Positions 33,191 through 44,000 of a DNA stretch of 64,000 nucleotides are shown piece after piece. The stretch's first letter is position 1. Each line of letters opens with the position of its first letter. Under the pieces are notes generated by a model that was given only the letters and a program-made list of their open reading frames with translations, made no database searches and was not told where the DNA came from. The DNA is from Chrysoperla carnea. Taxonomy: Eukaryota; Arthropoda; Insecta; Neuroptera; Chrysopidae. The DNA lies in NCBI RefSeq assembly GCF_905475395.1, contig NC_058342.1:21858640-21922639 (forward strand), written 5' to 3'. A program made the position numbers and the translations under genes.

Positions 33191-33274
33191 ATTAAGGAAT
33201 TCGTAGCGGAGAAAGACCATATTCATGTATACATTTTACATGAATATGGTTTTTCTCCGTATGCGTTCCTTTAT
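33191..33274. repeat. Hairpin made of two inverted zinc-finger linker fragments
   Basis: The plus strand reads GGAGAAAGACCATATTCATG, and the minus strand from the other arm reads GGAGAAAAACCATATTCATG. Both translate as G-E-[RK]-[PT]-Y-S-C-like finger linkers, preceded by a CGNNT(A/G)-like remnant of the H-K-R-x-H end. Arms of about 36 bases lie around a short loop. Looks like a relic of two zinc-finger gene ends brought together head-to-head. Confidence 0.6.
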
Positions 33275-33395
33275 ATTCTCCGAAAACGTACCAACGAGAA
33301 GAAGAACCAAAATTTAATTCATCTTGGAAGAATAAAATTAAAATTTATTTAATTTATAAAAAAAATTTATTTATTTATAAAATTATTTTAAGAGT

Positions 33396-34215
33396 AGGAG
33401 AAGGTGGGTTAAAATGACCCCATTGCAATTTATAGCCAAACTATTCGACATATGTACAACGTCGAAATATTTTCGAGTTCTTTATTCAAATGTTAAAAAT
33501 ATTGGCATGTAAATTTCTTTTGATCTGTTCAAATTTTTAGGACTATTCAATATTTCTCAAAAGGGATCGTTTTGACCGACCTTGTATGAATAGTGAGTAA
33601 AATGATCCCATTGCATTTTTTATCAAACAGTTCACATAAAATATTAACTGTTCTTTTACATTGCATCAACGATTAATATGAAAACAAAAATCACTGGGAA
33701 ATTCATCTAAATCAACACATTCAAGACTCGTTACATGATGGGGGATCATTTTATCTATTATAATTTTACACACAAAATAGGGATCATTTTAGGCTGTACC
33801 GATTTATTTGAAGTTCGTCATAAAAACTGACCTTAAAATTTATTATACGCCTATGAAAATGTGTCATAATATTATTAAAAGTCAACAAAAGCCAAGAGTA
33901 AAAACAGCCAGCCGGCAAAAACTTATACAAGAAAAGAAATTTTACGTTGAAATTTGCCTTACCATAAATCATAAGCAGTAAAATTAATATTTTGGTACGG
34001 AACACAAATTAGTTTATACATCAGCATAAGTCTTTGTAGAACGATTAATTTGATCGCGTGAAAACCATCTATCGATAAATATACTAGAATACTTTAACGG
34101 TTTACTTAAAACAATGAAGGATCATTTTACCCTGAGGGATCATTATAGACTACTTTCCCCTAGTTTGTTACCAAAAGCACTTAAACTTGACCCCACATTT
34201 TTTATATTTATTCGA
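33396..34215. mobile_element. Element with six GGGATCATTTTA-type motifs in both orientations
   Basis: AAAATGACCCC or AAAATGATCCC near 33412 and 33599, and GGGATCATTTTA near 33739, 33780, 34118 and 34136, point towards each other, as in an element with repeated subterminal sites. The ends are roughly inverted (GGAGAAGGTGGGTTAAAATG versus the complement of GGGGAAAGTAGTCTATAATG). The last 60 bases recur at 8309-8380 beside SPTLC1 exon 3. No ORF supports a transposase. Confidence 0.5.
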
Positions 34216-35155
34216 AAGATTTATACTTAAGGTATTTCCATGGTATTTGCAGATCCTATGCTAACTCAATGGTAAACTTTTTTTTTTGACAGAATCTAAC
34301 GCGAAATTAAATTCAAGAACTTAATATGGCTTACTATTAAATCCCAAAGTTTCTAAAATTTTTACCGTTTAAAACACGACCGTTTTCGCCCTTCGTTGAC
34401 CTAACACTGCGATTTTCTGTAAACATTCAATTTGGACCAGCGGGGTGAATTACCCCTGGAAGGGGAGAGTATATTGAAATTCTGACTTCAGAATAGTGAT
34501 CAGCGATCCCGAAAACCCCCAAATGTACGTTTCTGGCCCATTTTGTTGCATATTTTCAAGGTTTTGAAATTTTCTAAAATCACTTATTATAATAAGGGGC
34601 TATTTTGGCCCATAGCAAGGGCCAAACTTTTTAGCGGCAACAAGTTAGATGTAGATTTTGATATATGGACCTTCCTGAACATTTAAAAAAAAAAAAAAAC
34701 TGGCCCGATAGGTTGAGGTACATAAAAATTCTTCATTTTAGCCTTTTTTGATCTAAAATGATTCGTCTAGTAACCTGCGAATAATATAATGGTATGCCCT
34801 GATCAAATAATAATATACGTCAGGCTTTCCATTTAATTTAGACTAAATTTATTAAATGATTTTATTATTTTAATTTATTTTGTAATATTTTAATTATTCT
34901 TGAATTTTAGTTAATTTCTTCAAAAGGTATCATTATTCTTCATTAAATTTTATTTAAAAATAGCATTTAATTTGAATTATCGCGCTATTATATAGAATGA
35001 GAAATGCATAGGGATTTGCAAATTGGGAAATTTTAAAATTCTGCAAATAAAAATATGAACATCATTGCTTTTATCCGTCAACAACTTTTTGAGAAACAAA
35101 CGTAAAATGGCAAATAATTAATTTAAAACAATTTCTATAAATTATATTATCGAAG

Positions 35156-35826
35156 AAGAAAAAATTAAACTTGAAAATCAACTGAACACAGAAATTACCA
35201 TTAAAGAAGAAATATTAGAAAAGGCTGATGATGAGACGGTCATAACAATGCAAGATGTACGAATTACAAATGAACCACAAGAAAACAACAACAGTGGTAA
35301 AATGGAAGATATATCAAACGGTTTTAGTACTAATATTAAAAATAAAGAAATTGATGAAAATAACAAGCAATTATTTACAATTAACAACGAAAATATAAAA
35401 ATTGAAAAAGAATTACATACAGAATTCATTGTTAAAGACGAAATTTTAACTGAATATGTGTTAGAACCACAACGAATAAATAGAAAAAAAGTATCATGTG
35501 ATTTTTGTGATAAAACATTTCAATACAAGTGTCAATTAGCGGTATATAAAAGGTGTCACACTGGTGATAAACCATTTTTATGTGTTTATTGTAACAAAAG
35601 ATTTTCTCAAAAAGGAACCCTAACCACGCATATAAGAATTCACACAGGAGAGAGACCATATTCGTGTGCTACTTGCAATAAAAAATTTACTACCATAACT
35701 GGTTTACTTCAACACCAGCGAATTCATCATGGAGAAAGATTACTTTCTTGTAAAATTTGTCATAAAACATTTACTCATTCAAGAGCTTTAAATAAACATA
35801 AGAAGATTCACGATGGAGAAAATTAA
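35156..35826 (+). CDS. C2H2 zinc-finger protein, four fingers, 5' exon missing
   Basis: Fourth family member. Exon 2 probably starts at 35156, after an AG, with two leftover bases: the same phase as in the gene at 11807. The short first exon was not found. An ATG at 35248 would give 192 residues but would cut off one family motif, LNTEITIKEEILE. The second motif, LHTEFIVKDEIL, follows about 60 codons later. Finger 1 is defective (His to Tyr: LAVYKRCH); fingers 2-4 are canonical. The frame stops at 35824-35826, right after GEN where a linker GEKP would be. Beyond the stop the same frame still reads as finger remnants with another stop, so the C-terminus was lost by mutation. Probably expressed as a shortened protein, or a young pseudogene. 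Confidence 0.75.
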
Positions 35827-35935
35827 TTTTCTTGTGATATTTTCAATAAAATATTTACTATTCTAGGAAATTTTGTTAAACAATAAGGATTCGTATTGAA
35901 GGAAAATCGTTTTCATCTGACATTCCTGATTAAAA
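35827..35935 (+). pseudogene. Eroded zinc fingers beyond the stop
   Basis: In the frame of the upstream gene, after its TAA: F-S-C-D-I-F-N-K-I-F, then L-G-N-F-V-K-Q, then stop, then a decayed linker and finger start. Second Cys and both His are gone. Confidence 0.65.
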
Positions 35936-36105
35936 ATTTCATAGAAAAATCTATATTTGATTTTTATAATAATACGTACTGCTCAAATCAAGACTCGAGT
36001 TTCAAACATTTCATACATCACGATTTTTTTAATTTATAAAATGTAATTGTAGGCTCACTTATGAAAAATAAATACTTTTGTACACAATTTCCCTTAATTT
36101 TTTTT

Positions 36106-36667
36106 TATACCATGCATATATGTAATATGCATGGTATATTAAGTTTAGTCCCAAGTTTGTAACGCTTAAAAATATTGATGCTAAGAAAATTTTTTGGTAT
36201 AAGTTTTCATAAAATCACCTAATTAGTCTATTTCCGGTTGTCTGTCTGTCGTCTATCTGTCCGCCTGTCATAACGATTACTCAAAAACGAAAAGAGATAT
36301 CAAGTTGAAATTTTTATAGCATGCTTAGGAAATAAAAAGTGAGGTCGAGTTCGTAAATGAGCAACATAGGTCAATTGGGTCTTGGGTCTGTAGGATCCAT
36401 CTTGTAATGCGTTAGAGATAGAACAAAAGTTGAAATGTAAAAAATGTTCCTTATAAAAAATAACCAAATTTTGTTTGAAACATTTTATTCGTAAACATCA
36501 CTTTTTACCCGTGAGGGCGTAAATTTAATAGTATATATTATCATTATATGGGAATATCAGTTATGTATGTGTGACATTTATGTATTTGTAATGTGATAGA
36601 GTAATCAACACTGTCCATACATGGTATTTGAACAATTAACTCAGTCAAAGGTTTCTTTTCACTAGTT
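36106..36667 (+). mobile_element. Family B element, copy 4
   Basis: The left end is itself a palindrome (ATACCATGCATAT, spacer, ATATGCATGGTAT). Continues through the TCTG tract and standard B blocks to TTTTCACTAG. Lies between the zinc-finger gene and a large foldback. Confidence 0.85.
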
Positions 36668-36924
36668 TTTTCAAGAAATCTGTTCTACTTATCGTAAATT
36701 TAAAGCTGAAAATCTGATGTAACCAGCTTCGTGGGTATAGCACACCAAAATTTGAATTTTCATAAAATACTGATTGACTTCTTTTGTCCACAATTGAAAG
36801 TTATAACACAATTATAAATTATGAAGCATCCCCAAAAGCGAATTTTCACAAAATGGCATCTGCATTCGTTTTAGAATTCGTCAAAATAAAGTTATGACGA
36901 AAATAATATTTTCGTCCAGCATTC

Positions 36925-38995
36925 CCAAAATTTTACCTGCTGTAAACAGCTTTTTAACAGCTGTATCGCTGCGAAAAATCATCGAACTTGCACTCAAAAT
37001 TTCTCATTTGAAATCTTGTTTTTTCTAGTTTTAGAATCTGTGACTTAAAAAAACCCCTTCAAAATAGCCCCCTATCGCTTTGAACGGAGGGTTGAAAAGT
37101 GAAAAATGAAGAGCACTCGAAAGCTTGTTTATTTTTCGTACGAACTTTTTGTCTCAAGATATTCACTTTTCAAGCAAAATTGGCACTTCTGGACATAAAA
37201 TCCTGTATATTTTGATAAATAATCATCGCACTGACATTTTTTTTTCATCTCATTTAAAAACTGAAACTTCTTTTAAACTCTAGCATATTATTTTGTAAAA
37301 ACTCTTATTTCTCTTTCTCACTTTTCTGAACTGAATTTTTTCATATTCTAGGCGTTTTTTCACTTATCCGCTATTTTATAAAAAAAGATGTTATGTAAAA
37401 GTTTGAGTCCAGCCAGTGGTCCCAATATGGAGATATGCCGATAAAACCATAAATGTCGATTTTTCCGTTTTTTCGACAAAACTCCGGATTGGGACGACTT
37501 GCTGGTGTCAAACTTTCCAAGATGACTGTCCAGAATCACATCTAATGAATTATAAAACAAGCAGACAGTTTCCAGAACCATCGATTAGTGACCCCCAATC
37601 TTTTCAAACCACCATCTAGGAGGGAGAATTCCACGTAGAAATTCGTGGATCCTTACAGGACGACTTGGGGCATTACCTGCTATCATATTAAATGCTCAGC
37701 AGACAAAAATCGTATGGACAGCTCTGTAACTATTACTTAGTGTGTTGCACTAACTTACTACTGGTGCATTGCTAATGTTTGTAGCTTAAATATGGGAAAA
37801 AAGCATGTTTTAAAAACGAAAAATAAGAGAATGATAACAGTTTTTACAAAACACTTAAAAAACAGCAGTTTAAATTTTCATACGATATGAGAAAAATTTC
37901 AGTGTGATGATTATTTCAAAAAATACAGGATTTGAAGTCCAGGAGTGCCAATTTTGCTTAAAAAGCGAATATCTTGGTCCAAAAAGCTTGTACGAAAATT
38001 TATTTAAACGTATTTCCAAGAGAAATAAACAAGCTTTCGAGTGTTCTTAAGAAATTTATATTGAACATTTTTCAACACTTTTCAACCCTCCGTTCAAATC
38101 GGCAAGGGGTGATAAAAATTGTTAAGTCATGGATTCTAAAACTAGAAAGAAAAAGATTACAAATGAGCTATTTTGGATGAAATGAAAAAAATTTCAGTGC
38201 AATGATTATTTCAAAAGATACAGGATTTTAAATCCAGAAGTTTGAATTTTGCTTGGAAAGCGACTATCTTGATTCAAAAAAACAAAGTTGTTGTAAAATA
38301 ATTTTTGAATTTTTAACACGCTTCTCAACTTCAAATATAATTAAGGGGTTAATTGATAAACATTTCAACTTCTGAGTACAAAGCGACAGGAGGTGGTAAA
38401 AATTTTTCAGCAATTCCAAAAACTAGAAAGTGCAAATTTTCTAATGAGCATGGTAAGATTTTATTTAACGCCTTTTTTTTTATAAAATGACAGTCAGGTG
38501 AAAGACGCCTAAAATATGGAAAAATTCCGTTTTTTGGATTGTTTAAAAAACGAAAAATAGGAGAGTGATAAGAGTTTTTGCAAAACCTTAAGGCTTAAAA
38601 AAAAGCTGTTTAAGTTTTACGATATAAGAAAAATTTCAGTGCGATGATTATTTCAAAAGATACAGGAGTTTAAATCCAAAAGGGTCAATTTTGCTTGGAA
38701 AACGAATATTTTAGTCGAAAAAGTTCGTATGAAAATTTATAAGCACAATTTAAAGAGCAATAAACAAGCTTTCCAGAGTTCTTAACTTTGTTGTAAAATA
38801 ATTTTAAAATTTTTGTTCGCTTCTAAACTTCATATAAAATTTGAGGATAACATTTCTCACTTTTTCAACCCTCCGTTCAAAGCAGCAAGAGGTGATACAA
38901 ATTTTTAAGTCACGGATTCTAAAACTAGAAAGAACAAGTTTTCAAATTAGCTCTTCGATGACTTTGCGCAGATACAGCTGTTTGAAATTTAGGTA
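36925..38995. mobile_element. 2 kb compound foldback with amplified arm modules
   Basis: The left arm (36925-37365) matches the reverse complement of the far-right module (38505-38995) end to end: TTTAGGTAAAATTTTAT, GATACAGCTGTT, TTCTAAAACTAGAAAGAA, CAACCCTCCGTTCAAA, AATAAACAAGCTTTC, TTTCAGTGNGATGATTATTT. Two further right-oriented partial modules (37785-38160 and 38165-38490) sit in between, making 3:1 asymmetric arms. The centre (37366-37784) is unrelated and has no convincing gene. Confidence 0.8.
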
Positions 38996-41057
38996 AAATT
39001 TTATGTAAAAATTTTGTTCCTTTAAATATTTGGTTGTGTATTAATAATATTTTCCTTCATAAAAAATTTAAAAAAAAAATCCTTTGATTTAGAATTAGGT
39101 TTTGATTTATTAAATAATAAACAGTTTAATTATTTATTATTAAATCATTACATGTTTCATTTGCGCGGGTTATTTTTCATATTCTATAGACGTACATGAT
39201 CTTGTTATGTATCACAGACTTATACTGGATAGACTATGCTCCTTACTCTTTTCCGTTAGGTAAAAAATATTTACAGTACTAATATTTACAAAGTGAAAAA
39301 GATGTTAATCGGTTTGATATGCTCCTGATTATTAAGATTTCGTAAAGTAACTACTTCATTTTATTTTAGGCTAACTGATAGTTCGGCGTTTTTTATTTAC
39401 AATCATTTTCAAAAGTTTTTACAAGTTTAAATACAAATACTCAAACGTGTCCCATATAACGAAGCAATATTTTACTTAAGTTTAGTTAAATCGGCTTATT
39501 TGGATTATTTGGAACTACACTGTATTTGATATAGCAAGTTGTTCAAACTTCTCAGAGCATTCGGCATTCTATACAAAAAATATTAAATATTTATTCTTCA
39601 TGCCGTACATCCTTAAAATACGTAGGGTGGCTTGTCCAATCAATGGACTTAAGTTAGTTGCAGCGTGTATTAAGCGAAAGTGACATTGATTTTAATATAA
39701 GAAGTAATGTTCAAAAGTAATTAACTATCGTTAATTCTGGATTTCATTCACACCAGTCAGTGTGAGAAAAAATAATTAGGTTTATGTGGAGGGGGAACGC
39801 CCGTATCTGAACATTTACGCTTTGTGAATTTAGTAATTCACTAGTACCACTAAATCTTTTTAATAGTATGCAGGCATACTCGTCAGTCATTTGAAATCCT
39901 TCGACTCAAAACGTCCGTGTTAATCTACTGTGAATCAGTCCTGTTCAGTGTTGATTTTGTATGTAAACACGAGCAAAAGGTGATTAAATTTCATGATTTT
40001 CAATCAATAATGGGTAATGGCTTGCTTTAAGTAATTTATAATTAACTGTAAGTCCTTGAAACATTCCGGTTACTGCGATGTAAATTATAAATACTGTTAT
40101 CAATTCAAGCGTGAAAATGAGTTGTATATTATTTCTAATATTCAGCTGTGGGATTAACGATGGGTCCTAAATTGGAATTAAGGTGGGCAGATTTCCAAAA
40201 GACCATGAAAGGCGTCGAAAATGGGTTCAAAATATGTGAAGGGATTTATGGACAAATAATCTATGTTGTGTGAGGTAAATTGTAATTTATTATTAAAAAT
40301 CCTTGATAAATGTTACATTAAGAAAGAAAATAAAGTCTATCTGCTGTTTTTAAATCATTTTCGAAAATATATAAACGATATTTGAAAAATTCGAGACACA
40401 TTTTGTGAATTATTCGATTTAACTATCTTACCCGAGTTGTCAAATGTGCACTATGTTCACGAAAACGTACTCGGAGTGACTCAGAAAATATTAAATTGAA
40501 TAATTGTTGCTGTAATTGTGATGAAAACCATTTTAACTTGCTCTTCCTAACATTGTTAAATAGACTGACAGCTGATGCAAGAGTCAAAATGGTGGACGAG
40601 CATACTTGCATAAATCTAGGGCCTTATTAACATTCCAGATTTTTATTTGTCAAATTAAATAAATTTTTGTCCATCTGTTGGAAGAATTACCCTATACAAT
40701 CTATATTTTCTAACTTATTTCCAACGCATTAATATATGCGAGTGAATGAGGTTGAAAATACAAAAAATGATGTGAATATAGGTAGATAATTTATTAATAA
40801 GCGTGTGAATAATGTCGTCCATCATCAGGGAGAATTAGGTCAAGCCTTAACGTACAATTTCCATTGCTGTCAGACGCTCCATATAAAAATTAATACTAAT
40901 ATAAAAAGTCTTCGAGTACAGTAAATACGTAAAAATAGTTTTTTATCTAAAATAATTTTAGTTCTGTTAAAAATGTTATTTATTGTTTATAAAATAGTCA
41001 ATATGTTTTGTGATAATTATTTGAGATGATTTCATTAAAAGGGTTATTTCGGTCAAA
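38996..41057. other. 5' flank of the syntrophin gene, no other gene seen
   Basis: AT-rich. A possible 5' UTR acceptor (AAAATAATTTTAG) lies at 40950-40962, upstream of the syntrophin ATG. A 36-codon ORF from 40159 reads like protein but has no support. TCAAAATGGTGGACGAG near 40586 resembles TCAAAATGGTGAACGAT near 18854. Confidence 0.35.
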
Positions 41058-44000
41058 ATGAAGATAAATGCAACAGTACCAAGAATGACAACTCCAATTG
41101 AGGAAAAGGTTTACCAAAAATTGAAAGTTCGAACTGGTATGGTAACAGTGAGTGATGGCAAAAGTAAACCACAATCAGTTAGATTACATTTGTCTATGGA
41201 AATTTTACGATTGCAAAAAGAAGTTCCATTGGATCAAAATTCTGCAAAGTCATTACATTCAAAGGTAAATATAACATTCTTAGTTATTTCTTAGGACCGA
41301 TTAATTAAGAATTCGAATATGTTTTGCTAGAATTTTAAGATATTGTTTTTGGAATATGTTGATGTAGAAGTCCGGTAGTGGCAATTTTATATTTGGTTTG
41401 AGTTTATTGTACATTCTTGTTGGGATAATTAATTAGAATTTTATGGTTTTATTAAAAACTGTATATCGCTAATATTATTGTAATTTTTTTAATGAGTAGC
41501 CAAAGATTAGTTGCAGGTTTTTACCTATGAGCAATAAGTTGTTATAAATAGTACAAGTAATAAGCCGAAATGCATAGGAATAGTGGGGAAACAGTACCGA
41601 ATAGGAGGTATTTTTGGTCGCTGATTACGAATCTCCATGTCATGTATTCACAAAAACGGCAAACTCAGTATTTATCGTCCAAACTGTGCTCTAAGAGGAA
41701 TTTTGTTTCGCTTATTACGAAAAATAAGGTATTAGTTATTTCTGGAGGTTATCACATCATAGAATCCGTGTAATCGGACATCGGATTCATAATCAGCGGT
41801 TAAAATATTTTTTTGAACAAAGTTTGTATGATAAATACTTTGTTAATAGTTTTTGTGTCAAAATAGTGAAATTCTTGGCCAAAAGTTCCTAGTTTTTTAA
41901 GTCATTTGTATTTGTAGGGGAAGAATTTGTGCAATTCTTCAAAAGTTTTAATACGTTTGAAATTTTTAATTTTTAGGAACGTATGGTTCAAATTCGACGG
42001 CAAGCCGAGGGAGGATTAGGTTTAAGCATAAAAGGAGGAGCAGAACATAAATTACCGATATTAATATCTCGTATTTACAAAGATCAGGCTGCCGACCGAA
42101 CAGGAGAATTATTTGTTGGAGATGCAATTGTTAAAGGTACGTTTGAGTGCATGTTTTGATGTAGTCTAGAGGTTAAAGCGTTTTTCGTATGCATTTTGAG
42201 CTAAAGTAATAAAATTTGGCCTCTAGTATTCGAGAAGATGTTGCCACAGTTGTTGGTTTTGTGGTGGTCATGGCAGACAATTTTTGTTCAAAATAATTTT
42301 GAAATGAGTTATCAAGAGTACAAAGACAATTTTTTTTTAAATTTTACATGAAAGGTCATTATTTATAAAAATCCATGCTTGTCCCAAACTTTGATCCGGC
42401 TACATAATACAATGATCAAACCGGAAAAAATGAGGAAAGTGGAAAAGTGGGGAAACAATATCGATATTAATGAAACTTTTAGTAGTGTGTTTATAGGACC
42501 CCAATAAATATTCAGCTAGTCATAAAAGGGAAACTCAAATTTTTTTGGAAATGCTTATTTTGGCTTAAAATTGTCATCTAGTTGGTATTTTTGGTCGCTG
42601 GATACGAATCCGATCTCAAATTACACGAATTCCGTCATGTATTCCAAAAATCAGGCCATTTTTGACCCGAAATTCCACTTTTTGTTACAAAAATGTAAAA
42701 CTGAGTATTTATCGTCCCAACTGTTCTAGGTTCTAGGAGGTATTTGGATGTTGATTACGACTATGATGTCAGATTAACGGATTCTGTCACGTATTCCAAT
42801 TTCCATTGTTGATCAAAAATTTTACTTTTTTGGCACAAAAACGGCAAACTAAGTTTATATCGTTCATACTTTGCTCTAGAAGGTGCCGATTTTACTCGAG
42901 AATTTCATTCTTTTGGCACAAAAACTGCAAAGTATTTTTCTTCAAAATTGTGCTTTAGGAGATATTTTTGGTTGCTGATTATGAATCCGATATCAGATTA
43001 CACGGATTCTATGACTCGTATATGGAAACAAAAATATATCCTAGAGCACAATTTGAACGAAAAATACTTAATTTGCAGTTTTTGTGCCAAAAAGGGATAT
43101 TCTTGGGCAAAAATGACACGATTTTAGGAAGATGGGTAGAATTCGTGTAATCGGACATCGTATTCGTAATCAGCGGTTACAAATTGTACTTAGAGCAAAT
43201 TTTGGATGATAAATACTTGGTTTGCAAAATTTGCAAATTTTGGGCCAAAATTGGTATGATTTTTTGAAAACGTGACAGAATTCGTGTAATCTGACATCTG
43301 ATTCCTATTCAGCAACCAAAAAAACATACTATATGACATTTTTAAGCCAAAATAAGTATAACAAATTTTTAATGCATAAGCCTCCCGCTTGGACCCTATG
43401 CTCTCTTTTGACTTGGTTAAATTGGCTGAATGTTTCTTGGGGTCCTATAAACACGTTACAAAAAGTTCCGTTTCAATCGGCCCTGTTTCCTAACTTTTCC
43501 TATGCATCCCGGTTTATTAGTTGTACTAACATACTCCGGATTCAAAAAATAATATTACCAAACTTTGTTACTTTAATCCAAAATGCAAAGTGAGTCCTAA
43601 ATTTTTGGCATACTGTTAACTGTTTCGTAAATTTGAGTGAACCCTGAATCCTAGCTATGTGTGAGCCTCTAGGGGTAGTGACTAGGGGTTTGGTTACTGG
43701 ATCTATTTTTGTCTTGTTATTAATAACTTTGATCTTTCGTTTCTTTACTAACACTGACCCTGATTTAAACACACGAAAATCTGCTTCATTTTATAACAAC
43801 GATAAGTATCTAACGTTTCAACTACTAAAAACCTAAATAATAAATAATAATGGGGTTTAACCTCCGTTTCTCTAACATATGCCTATAACAAAGGTCATCC
43901 ACATCCTTATTTGTTATTTGTTAGGGATATACAGGGTGTATTTTTTAAGTAGACATATGCTTGAAACTTGAAAAATAACTTTAATCGATAAAAATACTTA

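Noticed and set aside
35432-35659. 75-codon minus-strand ORF
   Set aside because: Antisense to the zinc-finger gene at 35156.
40159-40269. 36-codon ORF (starts MGPKLELRWADF)
   Set aside because: Protein-like composition, but too short, no splice sites and no recognised family.
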